From Selenomonas sp. AB3002 (lineage in GTDB: Bacteria; Bacillota; Negativicutes; Selenomonadales; Selenomonadaceae): a stretch of 64,000 bases of DNA. Made by a program: the position numbers and the translations under genes. The notes below the pieces were generated by a model, which worked only from the letters and a program-made list of their open reading frames with translations, had not been told where the DNA came from and searched no databases. The stretch covers positions 620,001-684,000 of the forward strand of contig NZ_JNIO01000008.1 in NCBI RefSeq assembly GCF_000702545.1. Direction: 5' to 3'. Below, one piece after another: positions 1 through 9,000 of this stretch. Position 1 is the first letter of the stretch, and each line of letters starts with the position of its first letter.

Positions 1-2091
1 GGCCAGCTGCTCTATATCTGCCTCTTCCTGCAAGCGCCCGTCCAGCATAAGCGCAAAGAGCTTTTCTGTGGGCAGCTCAAAGGGGGCATCAGCGAAGGTC
101 TCGGGCGCAAGTGCGGCCTTATCCATTTCCAGCAGGGCAATGTCTGAGCGCAGGCCTGCACAGAAGCGGTCTTCATAGGCTTCGGCCGCAAATTCCAGAT
201 ACATGGAAGCCTCTCCTTCAAAGGTGGAACTGCTGCGGATGCCCAACAGGGCGCTGACGCCATCGAAAAGCCTGCCTGCGCTGGTGGATTTGATGGCATT
301 GAGTTTCTTGTCTGCCATGAGGAACTGGGAGGCAAGTTCCTTTGCGGGGCAGAGCTGCAGTTTTTCATTGAGCTGCCGCACTTTGTCCTGTTCTTTGGTG
401 AGGCCGTAAAGCATGGCAATGGCTATGCGCCAGCCTTCCCGGGAGGCCTTGTCGCCTCCCGTCTGCAGGAAGGGGCGGATATGGCCCAGGCGTTCAAAGC
501 CATGGTAATCTGCTTTCAGTATCTCGCCGCCCCAGACAGTGCCGTCCGTGCCGTAGCCCGTGCCGTCAAAGGAGATGCCAAGCACCGGCTCCTGCCAGTC
601 ATTTTCTGCCATGCAGGAGAGGATATGGGCATAGTGGTGCTGGACAGGCAGCAGGGGCAGGCCAAGTTCCCTGGCCACGGCAGTGGTGTTGTAGCGGGGA
701 TGGAGATCGCAGGCAACGATTTTGGGCTCGGTTTCCAACAGCTCGCCCATGCGCCTGACTGACTCCCGCAGAGCTGCCACTGTGCGCAGGTCGCTCATAT
801 CGCCGATATAGGGGGAGGGATAAAGCAGGCTGCCCTTGCCCAGGCAGAAGGTGTTCTTCAGTTCGCCGCCAATGCCCAGCACCGCGCCTTCAGGGGAAAA
901 GTCTCCGCTCATCATAAAGGGCAGGGGAGCATAGCCGCGGCTGCGGCGTATCATGTAGGGCTGCCCTTCCAGCCAGTCCATTACTGAATCGTCTGCCCGC
1001 AATCTTATCTTGCGGTTGTGGGAAAGCATCAGGTTGCAGATAGGGGAAAGGGCTTCTGCAGCGTCCTCGTCTGTGCGGCAGATGGGGGCGCCTGAAGGGT
1101 TGCCGCTGGTCATCACCAGGCTGTCGGGGAAGTCCTCTCCGTCCGGATAATCAAAGAGCAGCATGTGCAGGGGGGTGTAGGGCAGCATAATTCCTACCTT
1201 GGGATTGCCCGGGGCGACTTCCTGGGCCAGCTGGCTGTCAACCCTGCGCTTCAGGAGCAGGATGGGCTTCTGGTGTCCTGTGAGGATTTCCTCCTGCCCT
1301 GGCTCTATGACACATTCCTTTTCTATGGCGGCCATATCCTTCATCATCAGGGCAAAGGGCTTCACAGGACGGTGCTTGAGCTTCCTGAGCCTGGCCACGG
1401 TTTCCCTGTTTTTTGCATCGCAGGAGAGGTGGAAGCCGCCAATGCCCTTGATGGCCACAATGCCGCCCTGCCGCAGGCACTGCCTGGCTCTTTGCAGGGC
1501 TTCGGTTCCCCGCACCTGTGGCTCGCTTATGAGGTAAAGTTCCGGACCGCAGTCATTGCAGCACACAGGCTGGGCATCGTAGCGGCGGGTGGCAGGGCTA
1601 TGGTATTCCTCTGCGCATTTGGCGCACATGGGGAATTCTCCCATGCTGGTGCGTTCCCTGTCATAGGGCATGGAGTCAAGGATAGTGAGCCGGGGGCCGC
1701 AGGCGGTGCAATTGATGAAGGGGTGCAGGTAGCGGCGGTCTCCAGGATCAAAGAGCTCAGCCCGGCACTTGTCGCAGGTGGCGATATCCGGGGAGACAAA
1801 GATTTCCCCGGCTTCTTTGGCGCTTTCGATGATTTCAAAGTCATGGAATTCTTTCCCGGCGCATTCTTCTGTTTCGACCTTCAGGATGGCGGAGCGTTCC
1901 GGGGGGCGTTCTTCCAGGGTTCTGAAGAAATCAGCCAGGTTTTCCCTTGTGCCCTGGGCATAGATTTCCACATAGGGCCCCTTGTTGCATACGTTGCCGC
2001 AAATATGGAATTCATCGGCCAGACGGCTGACAAAGGGGCGGAAGCCCACTCCCTGGACAATGCCGTAGATTTTGCTATGAAAAAGTGCCAT
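1..2091 (-). CDS. hypF: Carbamoyltransferase HypF (5' part; gene runs off the left edge)
   Basis: HypF converts carbamoyl phosphate to a carbamoyl-adenylate and passes the carbamoyl group to the HypE C-terminal Cys, the source of the CN ligands of [NiFe]-hydrogenase. The frame stays open from the ATG at 2091 to base 1, giving 697 residues of a family usually about 750-770 long, so only the C-terminal end is missing. An N-terminal acylphosphatase domain carries GIVQGVGFRPF (residues 10-20). It is followed by two C-x2-C-x18-C-x2-C zinc modules (CDKC..CTAC, CAKC..CNDC), a YrdC-like domain and a Kae1-like domain with the VQHHYAH metal motif near residue 485. An in-frame ATG at 2097 lies too close to the AGGAG at 2101-2105, so 2091 (9-nt spacing) was chosen. 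A TATAAT (2125-2130, minus strand) lies upstream without a clear -35. It is divergent from pncB. The presence of the gene implies a nickel hydrogenase elsewhere. Confidence 0.95.
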   Translation of the reverse strand, partial: MALFHSKIYGIVQGVGFRPFVSRLADEFHICGNVCNKGPYVEIYAQGTRENLADFFRTLEERPPERSAILKVETEECAGKEFHDFEIIESAKEAGEIFVSPDIATCDKCRAELFDPGDRRYLHPFINCTACGPRLTILDSMPYDRERTSMGEFPMCAKCAEEYHSPATRRYDAQPVCCNDCGPELYLISEPQVRGTEALQRARQCLRQGGIVAIKGIGGFHLSCDAKNRETVARLRKLKHRPVKPFALMMKDMAAIEKECVIEPGQEEILTGHQKPILLLKRRVDSQLAQEVAPGNPKVGIMLPYTPLHMLLFDYPDGEDFPDSLVMTSGNPSGAPICRTDEDAAEALSPICNLMLSHNRKIRLRADDSVMDWLEGQPYMIRRSRGYAPLPFMMSGDFSPEGAVLGIGGELKNTFCLGKGSLLYPSPYIGDMSDLRTVAALRESVRRMGELLETEPKIVACDLHPRYNTTAVARELGLPLLPVQHHYAHILSCMAENDWQEPVLGISFDGTGYGTDGTVWGGEILKADYHGFERLGHIRPFLQTGGDKASREGWRIAIAMLYGLTKEQDKVRQLNEKLQLCPAKELASQFLMADKKLNAIKSTSAGRLFDGVSALLGIRSSSTFEGEASMYLEFAAEAYEDRFCAGLRSDIALLEMDKAALAPETFADAPFELPTEKLFALMLDGRLQEEADIEQLA

Positions 2092-2218
2092 GATCATTCA
2101 CTCCTAAATTCTGCCTTTCCCTTGATTATACTAGGTTTTGCAGTCAACGGCTACCAAAAGGCGCGGATAAGTTGTATAATAGCAGGGTATCGGTTTTTAT
2201 GTAAATTTTAGTTTGAGT

Positions 2219-2282
2219 ATGCATAAAGGGAGCACAGGCATCATGGTGGCTCCTTTATCAGCACTAAGCAAAGGAGCCTGTC
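2219..2282 (+). promoter_or_regulatory. pncB leader: hairpin hiding the ribosome site, with an alternative hairpin and an overlapping short ORF
   Basis: A perfect 9-bp stem (GGCTCCTTT at 2248-2256 with AAAGGAGCC at 2270-2278, 13-nt loop) places the pncB Shine-Dalgarno AGGAG inside its 3' arm, only 5 nt before the ATG. The 5' arm can instead pair with AAAGGGAGC at 2225-2233 with one bulged G, which would free the ribosome site. A short frame (ATG 2219 or ATG 2243, stop 2294-2296) runs through the hairpin and overlaps the pncB start. The ATG at 2243 has AAAGGGAG upstream as a possible ribosome site. A TATAAT at 2175-2180 may be the -10 box. The pairing is seen in the sequence; a switch function is inferred. 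Confidence 0.5.
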
Positions 2283-3743
2283 ATGACCCAGTTTGATAAA
2301 CGCAATATTTCCATGATGATGGATTTCTACGAGATGACCATGTCCTATGGCTATTTCAATGACCACGACACGGATACCAAGGTGGTTTTTGATGTGTTCT
2401 ACCGTCAGAACCCCGATGGGGGTGGTTTTGCCATTTTTGCCGGACTGGAGCAGGTCATTGAGTATGTGGAGAATATGCGTTTTTCGGAGGATGACATTGA
2501 GTATTTCCGCCAGCAGAATATGTTCTCTGAGGAATTCCTGGCCTTTTTGAGGGATTTCCGTTTCCATGGGGATATCTATGCCATGCCCGAGGGTACGGTG
2601 ATGTACCCTAATGAGCCTATCCTGACGGTGGTGGGTTCCCTGATTGATGCCCAGCTGGTGGAGACGGCCATCCTCGCCCAAATCAACCACCAGTCACTGA
2701 TTGCCACTAAGGCCCGCCGCATCGTAAAGGCTGCAGGTGAGGGGCGGGCTGTGTCCGATTTCGGCGCCCGCCGCGCCCACAATATGGATGCAGCCACCTA
2801 CGGGGCCAGGGCTGCCTACATCGGCGGTGTGGTGGGCACTGCCACTGTGTCTGCTGGCCAGATGTTTGACATTCCCGTCAGCGGCACCATGGCTCACAGC
2901 TGGGTCATGTTCTATGGTGATGAGTACGAGGCCTTCCGGCACTATGCCGAGAATTATCCCGATGCCACGGTGCTGTTGGTGGATACCTATGATGTCATCC
3001 ACTCCGGCATTCCCAATGCCATTCGCGTGGCCAGGGAAGTGTTGGAGCCTATGGGCAAGCGCCTCAAGGGCATCCGCATAGATTCCGGCGACCTGGCTTA
3101 CCTTTCCAAGCGGGTGCGCAAGATGCTGGATGAGGCAGGCCTTGAGGACTGCATGATTGTGGTGTCCAACAGCCTGGACGAGTTCACCATCGCTTCCTTG
3201 CTGTCCCAGGGGGCCTGCATTGACAGCTTCGGCGTAGGCGAGCGCCTGATCACCGCCAAGTCCGAGCCGGTCTTTGGTGCGGTCTACAAGCTGGCTGCTG
3301 TGGGCGAGAACGGCAATTTCTCCCCCCGCATCAAGGTGTCTGAGAATGTGGAGAAAATCACCAACCCCGGCCTCAAGGACCTCTACCGCGTTTACGACAA
3401 GGACGGCCATGCGGTGGCGGATATGCTGGCAGTCTGCGGGGAGAAGGTTGACATGGAGCAGCCCTTCCGCTATGTGGATCCCCAGAAGCCTTGGAAAAAC
3501 CGCAATTTCGAGGGCTGCACTGTGAAGAACCTGCGCCGCCTGTACGTGCAGGATGGCAAGCGCACCCAGGAACTGCCCACTTTAGGAGAGATTCGCGACT
3601 ATGTGAAGTCCCAGCTGAAAGAAGAAATCTGGGAGGAAGAGCAGCGCTTTGAGAATCCCCACCGCCACTATTTGGATATGACGCCGGACTACTACGAGAT
3701 GAAGATGGAACTGCTGTCCGAAACCAGGAAGCAGCACGGCTGA
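2283..3743 (+). CDS. pncB: Nicotinate phosphoribosyltransferase
   Basis: Joins nicotinate to PRPP to give nicotinate mononucleotide, the first step of the Preiss-Handler NAD salvage route; cytosolic. The 486-residue product belongs to the long NAPRTase class. Recognisable segments are DFYEMTMSYGYF near the N-terminus, FGARRAHNMDAA around residue 160, RIDSGDLAYLSKRVRKML (PRPP/phosphate region, near 265) and SFGVGERLITAKSEP (near 317). The ATG at 2283 follows AAAGGAG. That ribosome site lies inside a perfect hairpin, so translation is probably controlled by RNA structure. aroE starts 10 nt after the stop, so the two genes are probably cotranscribed. Confidence 0.95.
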   Translation: MTQFDKRNISMMMDFYEMTMSYGYFNDHDTDTKVVFDVFYRQNPDGGGFAIFAGLEQVIEYVENMRFSEDDIEYFRQQNMFSEEFLAFLRDFRFHGDIYAMPEGTVMYPNEPILTVVGSLIDAQLVETAILAQINHQSLIATKARRIVKAAGEGRAVSDFGARRAHNMDAATYGARAAYIGGVVGTATVSAGQMFDIPVSGTMAHSWVMFYGDEYEAFRHYAENYPDATVLLVDTYDVIHSGIPNAIRVAREVLEPMGKRLKGIRIDSGDLAYLSKRVRKMLDEAGLEDCMIVVSNSLDEFTIASLLSQGACIDSFGVGERLITAKSEPVFGAVYKLAAVGENGNFSPRIKVSENVEKITNPGLKDLYRVYDKDGHAVADMLAVCGEKVDMEQPFRYVDPQKPWKNRNFEGCTVKNLRRLYVQDGKRTQELPTLGEIRDYVKSQLKEEIWEEEQRFENPHRHYLDMTPDYYEMKMELLSETRKQHG

Positions 3744-3753
3744 GGTGAGGGCA

Positions 3754-4614
3754 ATGAACACAGGCAAGACAAAGAATCTTGGGGTCATGGGGTGGCCCAT
3801 CGCCCACTCCCTTTCCCCTGCCATGCAGCAGGCGGCCATTGAGCAGGCTGGCATCGACTACAGCTATGTGGCCCTGCCCGTGGAGCCTGAGAAACTGCCT
3901 CAGGCAGTGGAGGGGCTGAAAGCCCTGAACTTTTCCGGCTGGAACGTGACCATTCCCCACAAGCGGGCCATCATGCCTTTGCTGGATGAGATAGATGAGG
4001 ATGCTGTCATCATTGGGGCAGTGAATACCGTGGTGAACAGGGAAGGCCAGCTCAAAGGCTATAACACTGATATGCTGGGTTTCCTGAGTCCCTTGCAGGA
4101 AAAGGGCGTGAAGCTGGCAGGCGCCAGGGCACTTATCCTGGGGGCGGGGGGCGCTACCAGGGCAGTGCTTTGGGGCCTCCTGAGAAGCGGTGTGGCTGCT
4201 GTGACTTTGGCTGTGCGCACACCGGAGAAGGGGGAGTCTCTGGCAGAGGAATTCAGGAGCCGCACTGAGGCAGATATTTCTGTCTGTGCCTTTGGCAGTG
4301 AAGCCTTCCGCAAGGCTGAAGCTGAAGCGAATATCCTGGTGAACACAACCCCTTTGGGCATGACACCAAAAGTCGAAGAAGCTCCTCCTGTGGACTGGGA
4401 TTCAGTAAAGGCTTCTGCCTTTGTCTACGATATAATCTATACTCCCGCCGAGACTCGTTTCCTGCGGGAGGCCAGGGAGCATGGCTGTGCCATTCAGAAC
4501 GGCGAAGCCATGCTGGCAGGGCAGGGGGCGGCAGCCCTGGCCCTTTGGACGGACATTGAGCCGGATGCAGCCTGTATGTGCCATGCACTGAGAGCGGAAC
4601 TTTCCAAGAGATAA
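3754..4614 (+). CDS. aroE: Shikimate dehydrogenase (NADP+)
   Basis: Reduces 3-dehydroshikimate to shikimate in the aromatic amino acid pathway. The substrate-binding half shows GWPIAHSLSPAMQQAA near the N-terminus, NVTIPHKR (with the catalytic Lys) and GAVNTVV. The NADP half has the Rossmann loop LGAGGATRAV, then NTTPLGM and IQNGEAMLAGQGAAAL at the C-terminus. About 286 residues, normal for the family. ATG 3754 was chosen because AGGTG at 3743-3747 lies 6 nt upstream; an in-frame GTG at 3745 would add three residues but has no room for a ribosome site. It follows pncB closely and precedes the pheST T-box. Confidence 0.95.
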   Translation: MNTGKTKNLGVMGWPIAHSLSPAMQQAAIEQAGIDYSYVALPVEPEKLPQAVEGLKALNFSGWNVTIPHKRAIMPLLDEIDEDAVIIGAVNTVVNREGQLKGYNTDMLGFLSPLQEKGVKLAGARALILGAGGATRAVLWGLLRSGVAAVTLAVRTPEKGESLAEEFRSRTEADISVCAFGSEAFRKAEAEANILVNTTPLGMTPKVEEAPPVDWDSVKASAFVYDIIYTPAETRFLREAREHGCAIQNGEAMLAGQGAAALALWTDIEPDAACMCHALRAELSKR

Positions 4615-4639
4615 ACAGTGGCAGCAAGTGCATCTGCCA

Positions 4640-4668
4640 TTGCAAAAAGCGCCTGAATATGCTAAACT
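4640..4668 (+). promoter_or_regulatory. Putative sigma-A promoter of the pheST T-box transcript
   Basis: TTGCAA at 4640-4645 and TAAACT at 4663-4668 are separated by 17 bp. The predicted start near 4675 falls just ahead of T-box stem I. Assigned from spacing and match only. Confidence 0.55.
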
Positions 4669-4675
4669 TGATACC

Positions 4676-4901
4676 ATCGTGACGATGATGGAGAAGAGTA
4701 AGTCAGATTGGCATCTTCAGGGAGTCCTGCCTAGACTGGGAGCGGGATGGTGCGGCTGGCTGAAAGTTCGCTCCGGAGCCCTTCGGTGAGAGCCGGACGT
4801 AGGCCTGCGTTAAAGGCATCGAGTGATAAATCAGGGTGGTACCGCGAAGTTTGCAGCTTCGCCCCTCGTTTTGCGTTTGCTTTGAGGGGCGGAGCTTTTT
4901 C
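4676..4901 (+). promoter_or_regulatory. T-box riboswitch (tRNA-Phe responsive) with intrinsic terminator
   Basis: The conserved T-box AGGGTGGTACCGCG lies at 4833-4846. Stem I shows AGAGTAAGTCAG near 4693-4705 (AGUA-type motif) and GGATGGTGCGGC in the apical part. A TTC codon at 4767-4769, in the context GAAAGTTCGCTCCGGAG, is the likely specifier and matches Phe. The terminator stem is AGCTTCGCCCCTC (4855-4867) with GAGGGGCGGAGCT (4884-4896), one G-U pair, then T5. By family knowledge, uncharged tRNA-Phe pairs with the T-box sequence and the specifier, prevents the terminator and lets pheST be transcribed. Confidence 0.93.
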
Positions 4902-4978
4902 TATTGTTTGAAAAGTTGTCCCTAAGGAACTGGCAATAAATGAACAGTTCCTAAGCCGTATCTGTAGGAGGTTAGATG

Positions 4979-6019
4979 ATGGAAGAAAGAATCAAGGCAC
5001 TCAGGGCTCAGGCCTCGGAGGCCATCAAGAAGGCTGCAGGCAGCCTGGAGGAACTGGACGATATCCGTGTGCAGTTCCTGGGCAAGAAAGGTGAGCTCAC
5101 CAGTATTCTGCGGGGCATGGGCGCCGTGGCCAAGGAAGAGCGCCCCCGCCTGGGCAAGATTGTGAACGAGGCCAGGAGCGAGCTGGAGAAGCTCATCGCT
5201 GAGAAGAATGAGGAGCTCAAGGCCCGTGCCATGGAGAACCGTCTCGCCAGCGAGAAGATTGATGTGACCCTGCCGGGCCGCACCCAGCCTTTGGGACATC
5301 TGCATCCCCTGACCCTGACCCTTGAGCGTATCAAGGACATCTTCGTCCACATGGGCTTTTCCGTGGAAGAGGGACCGGAGATTGAGCGGGACTACTTCAA
5401 CTTCGAGGCCCTGAACCTGCCCAAGGATCACCCTGCCCGGGATATGCAGGATTCCTTCTATATCACTGAAGAAATCCTCATGCGCTCCCAAACTTCTCCG
5501 GTGCAGGCCCGCACCATGCAGCGCTACAGTCAGGCTGGTGAGGCCAACAAGCCTATCCGCATGATTGCTCCCGGCCGGGTCTATCGCCGTGATGAGTACG
5601 ATGCCACCCATTCTCCCATGTTCACTCAGGTAGAGGGCCTGGTCATTGATGAGGGCATCAGCCTGGCAGACCTGAAGGGCACCCTGGAGACCTTCCTGCG
5701 CCAGATTTTCGGCGAGAAGGTGGGTGTGCGCTTCCGTCCCAGTTTCTTCCCTTTCACGGAGCCTTCTGCTGAGGTGGATATTTCCTGCGTCATGTGCCAC
5801 GGCAAGGGCTGCCGGGTGTGCAAGGGCACGGGCTGGCTGGAAATCCTGGGGGCAGGCATGGTGCATCCCAATGTGCTGGCCATGAGCGGCTATGACCCCA
5901 AGAAGGTCAGCGGCTTTGCCTTCGGCATGGGCGTGGAGCGCATTGCCATGCTCTCCTATGGCGTGGATGATTTGCGCCTGTTCTACGACAACGATATGCG
6001 CTTCCTGCGCCAGTTCTGA
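4979..6019 (+). CDS. pheS: Phenylalanine-tRNA ligase alpha subunit
   Basis: Catalytic subunit of the (alpha-beta)2 phenylalanyl-tRNA synthetase. The roughly 346-residue product has an N-terminal coiled coil (residues 1-90), the class II motifs with [19 protein letters not shown] (around 160) and the C-terminal motif 3 [18 protein letters not shown]. There are two adjacent ATGs at 4976 and 4979; AGGAGG at 4966-4971 gives a better 7-nt spacing to 4979. A small 8-bp inverted repeat (4925-4932 with 4945-4952) lies between the T-box terminator and the start. It is cotranscribed with pheT (17-nt gap) under T-box control. Confidence 0.97.
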   Translation: MEERIKALRAQASEAIKKAAGSLEELDDIRVQFLGKKGELTSILRGMGAVAKEERPRLGKIVNEARSELEKLIAEKNEELKARAMENRLASEKIDVTLPGRTQPLGHLHPLTLTLERIKDIFVHMGFSVEEGPEIERDYFNFEALNLPKDHPARDMQDSFYITEEILMRSQTSPVQARTMQRYSQAGEANKPIRMIAPGRVYRRDEYDATHSPMFTQVEGLVIDEGISLADLKGTLETFLRQIFGEKVGVRFRPSFFPFTEPSAEVDISCVMCHGKGCRVCKGTGWLEILGAGMVHPNVLAMSGYDPKKVSGFAFGMGVERIAMLSYGVDDLRLFYDNDMRFLRQF

Positions 6020-6036
6020 TTGGGAGGTTTAGATAA

Positions 6037-8475
6037 ATGCAGGTATCCATGAAATGGCTTCAGGACTATATTGACCTGAAAGATAAAGTCACCGCCGAGG
6101 AACTGGCGGATAAATACACCATGGCCGGCGTGCCCGTGGAGAATGTCATCCGGGCCGACGAGGGCCTGGAAAAAGTGGTGACGGCCCGGGTGGAGAAAAT
6201 CGTGCCCCATCCGGACTCCGACCACCTCTGGGTATGCACCCTGGATGTGGGCAAGGAGGAAAGAGTGCAGATTGTCACCGGCGCCCAGAATGTGAAGGAA
6301 GGGCATATTGTGCCTGCTGCTATGGTGGGAGCGCTGCTGCCCACCGGCCAGAAGATTTCCAAGGGCAAGCTGCGCGGCGTGCCCTCCAACGGCATGATGT
6401 GCTCTGCCGGGGAGCTTAAGCTGGACATTGAGGGCCTGCCCGAGGAGCAGCTGAACGGCATCTACATCCTGCCTGCTGATACTCCTGTAGGGGTTCCTGT
6501 GGCAGATGTATTGGGCATGGATGATGTGGTGCTGGAGTTCGAGCTCACCGCCAACCGTGGCGACTGCTTCAGCGTCTGGGGCCTGGTGCGTGAGGCCTCC
6601 GTGCTGACGGGGCTCCCGGCCAAGTATCCTGAAATCAAGGTCAACGAAGATGACGAGGCCAGCGCTGCCGAGATGGTGAAAATCGGAATCGAGGCCCATG
6701 ACCTTTGCGACCGTTTCTCCGCCCGAGTGGTGAAGAACGTGAAGATTGGGCCGTCTCCGGCCTGGATGCAGGCTCGTCTGGAAGGAGCAGGCATCCGCGC
6801 CATCAATAACGTTGTGGATGTCACCAACTTCGTCATGGTGGAGCTGGGGCAGCCCATGCACGCCTATGACTACGATGAGGTGAAGGGGCACAGCCTCACT
6901 GCCCGCCGTGCCGTGACTGGGGAGAACCTCCACACCCTGGATGATTCCGAGCGCACCGCCAAAGGTGAGGAACTGGTCATTGCCGATGCAGAGCATCCCG
7001 CAGGACTGGCTGGCATCATGGGCGGCCTGGAGAGCGAGGTCACGGAGAAGACCACCACGGTCATCTTCGAGGCAGCTTCTTTCAACGGCCCCAGCATCCG
7101 CCGCACCTCCCGTGCCTGCGGACTGCACTCCGAGGCTTCCGGCCGCTTCGAGCGCGGTGTGGATGTGACCAAGACCTGCCGTGCCCTGGACCGCGCTTGC
7201 CAGCTGCTGCAGGAGATGGGTGCCTGCACCGTCACCAAGGGCATTGTGGATGTCTATCCCGAGCCCAAGGAACAGGTGACTGTGGAGTACACTTGCGATG
7301 CCATCAACAAGCGCCTGGGCACCGACCTGCCCGCTGAGAAGATGACGGAAATCCTTGAGAGCCTGGGCTTTGAGGTCAGGGCCAAGGGGGAGGGCTTTGA
7401 AGCTCTGGTGCCCACCTGGCGCAATGACGTGAGCCTCATGGAAGACCTTTCCGAGGAAGTGGCCCGCATTGTGGGCTTTGACAGCATTGAGAGCACCGCC
7501 CCCCGTGGTGATATGATGCAGGGCACCCAGAGTGCACGCCAGACCTTCATCGACAGCATCAAGCGCGTGCTGGTTTCCCTGGGCATGACGGAGGAGCTGT
7601 CCTTCAGCTTCACCAGCCCTGAGGCTCTGGACAAGCTCTGCGTACCGGAGGACAGCGAGCTTCGTAATGCTGTGCCTATCATGAATCCTTTGACGGATGA
7701 ATATCCGCTGGTGCGCACCACGCTGCTCACCAGCATCATGGAGAATGCCGTGCGCAACTTCTCCCGCAAGAATCTGGACCTGCGCCTCTTTGATGTAGCG
7801 CCTGTGTTTGCCCCCAAGGCCCTGCCTGTGACGGAGCTGCCCAACGAGGTAGTGAAGCTGGTGGGCCTGATTTCCGGCCGCCGCTACGAGGCTCTCTGGA
7901 ACCAGCCTAATGATATGGTGGACTTCTATGATATGAAGGGCATTGTGGAACAGCTGCTTGCTGCTCTTTCCATCAGCAAGTACACGGTGGAAGCCGGAGA
8001 GCACTACGCCATGCACCCGGGCAAGACCGCAGTCTTCAAGAAGGGCCGCGAAGTCATTGCCACCGTGGGTGAGCTCCATCCCCAAGCAGCAGAGAACTAT
8101 GGCGTGAAGCAGCCCGTCTACCTCTTCGAGATGGACGTGGAGACTCTCATGAAGTACACGGCCAAGTCCTTCAAGTATGAGTCCCTGCCCAAGTATCCTG
8201 CCATCAGCCGTGATCTTGCCATGCTGGTGGATGCAGATGTGCAGGCTGCTGATATCGAGAAGGTTATCTCCAAGAATGGCGGCAAGTTCTTCCAGGGCGT
8301 GACCCTCTTTGATGTCTACACTGGCAAGCAGGTGGCAGAGGGCAAGAAGAGCATGGCCTTTAATCTCATGTTCCAGTCCAAGGACAAGACTCTGACGGAT
8401 GAAGAGGCAGACAGCGCCTTCAAGAATATCCTGCAGGCTGTGGAACGCGAGTTCCAGGCTGAGCTTCGCGCCTGA
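6037..8475 (+). CDS. pheT: Phenylalanine-tRNA ligase beta subunit
   Basis: Partner subunit of PheS; binds tRNA-Phe and hydrolyses mischarged Tyr-tRNA. The 812 residues include an EMAP/Arc1p-like tRNA-binding domain (about 40-150, HPDSDHLWVCTLDVG), B3/B4 editing and B5 regions in the centre, a catalytic-like core (MEDLSEEVARIVGFD) and a C-terminal ferredoxin-like anticodon domain (SLPKYPAISRDLAMLVD). Length is normal. It sits directly after pheS, with zapA following 14 nt after the stop. Confidence 0.97.
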   Translation: MQVSMKWLQDYIDLKDKVTAEELADKYTMAGVPVENVIRADEGLEKVVTARVEKIVPHPDSDHLWVCTLDVGKEERVQIVTGAQNVKEGHIVPAAMVGALLPTGQKISKGKLRGVPSNGMMCSAGELKLDIEGLPEEQLNGIYILPADTPVGVPVADVLGMDDVVLEFELTANRGDCFSVWGLVREASVLTGLPAKYPEIKVNEDDEASAAEMVKIGIEAHDLCDRFSARVVKNVKIGPSPAWMQARLEGAGIRAINNVVDVTNFVMVELGQPMHAYDYDEVKGHSLTARRAVTGENLHTLDDSERTAKGEELVIADAEHPAGLAGIMGGLESEVTEKTTTVIFEAASFNGPSIRRTSRACGLHSEASGRFERGVDVTKTCRALDRACQLLQEMGACTVTKGIVDVYPEPKEQVTVEYTCDAINKRLGTDLPAEKMTEILESLGFEVRAKGEGFEALVPTWRNDVSLMEDLSEEVARIVGFDSIESTAPRGDMMQGTQSARQTFIDSIKRVLVSLGMTEELSFSFTSPEALDKLCVPEDSELRNAVPIMNPLTDEYPLVRTTLLTSIMENAVRNFSRKNLDLRLFDVAPVFAPKALPVTELPNEVVKLVGLISGRRYEALWNQPNDMVDFYDMKGIVEQLLAALSISKYTVEAGEHYAMHPGKTAVFKKGREVIATVGELHPQAAENYGVKQPVYLFEMDVETLMKYTAKSFKYESLPKYPAISRDLAMLVDADVQAADIEKVISKNGGKFFQGVTLFDVYTGKQVAEGKKSMAFNLMFQSKDKTLTDEEADSAFKNILQAVEREFQAELRA

Positions 8476-8489
8476 GTGAGGTGACTGCT

Positions 8490-8756
8490 ATGGCAAATGA
8501 GAAAGATATGAAAAAAGGTCCCCAGCGTGTGGTGCTGGAAATCTTCGGCGACAGTTTTGCCCTGAAGACCGATGATCCGGAGCATATGGAGACCTTGGGG
8601 AAATTGGTAGACCAGCAGATGAAGAAGGTGGCTCATCAGGTGCATAGTTTCGACAGCACCAAGATTGCCATCCTGACAGCTTTGCAGCTGGCAGATGACT
8701 ACTGCCAGCTCAAGAAGGATTATGACGAGCTGGTAGAGCTGATTAACGAAAAATAA
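8490..8756 (+). CDS. zapA: Cell division protein ZapA
   Basis: Small FtsZ-ring associated protein that bundles FtsZ filaments at mid-cell. The 88-residue product has the typical short beta N-terminal part (VVLEIFGDSFALKTDDPEH) and a long C-terminal helix (KIAILTALQLADDYCQLKKD) that forms the dimer coiled coil. ATG 8490 is preferred over GTG 8481 because AGGTG (8479-8483) lies 6 nt before it. Placement after pheT is common in Firmicutes. A strong terminator follows at 8812. Confidence 0.9.
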   Translation: MANEKDMKKGPQRVVLEIFGDSFALKTDDPEHMETLGKLVDQQMKKVAHQVHSFDSTKIAILTALQLADDYCQLKKDYDELVELINEK

Positions 8757-8811
8757 TGAAGTCCTGAAATCAAAACACTCCCCGTCAACTGGAGAACAAA
8801 AATATTTTTGG

Positions 8812-8838
8812 CTGGCAGATTCGTCTGCCAGTCTTTTT
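8812..8838 (+). terminator. Intrinsic terminator after zapA
   Basis: An 8-bp stem CTGGCAGA/TCTGCCAG (8812-8819 with 8824-8831) closed by a TTCG tetraloop, followed by TCTTTTT. Ends the pncB-to-zapA block. Confidence 0.9.
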
Positions 8839-9000
8839 GTATAACAAGAGTCCATGGTTAGTCATAACATCGTTGTTTAAATTTTCAACCGGGATTTGCT
8901 TTGAAGTGGCATAGCATTTTTATTCATGGTAAAATAAGAGCCGAAATAGTGATGCAAAGGATTGAGATTAGCTGAATTGAAGATGAAATGAGGGTTGACG

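Noticed and set aside
1165-2211. Long open frame on the plus strand opposite hypF
   Set aside because: It is the complement of the hypF frame, has no domain and a composition typical of antisense frames in GC-biased genes, and hypF motifs on the minus strand are unmistakable.
4925-4952. Hairpin between the T-box terminator and pheS as an extra switch
   Set aside because: Only 8 bp with a mismatch above it, no T-tract, and it does not overlap the ribosome site; may be a processing site but nothing supports it.
5983-8085. 700-codon minus-strand frame opposite pheT (and similar ones opposite aspS, carB and the EF-G-like gene)
   Set aside because: His/Leu/Gly-rich low-information protein exactly mirroring a conserved gene; codon bias at third positions keeps the antisense strand open. 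No ribosome sites or promoters fit.
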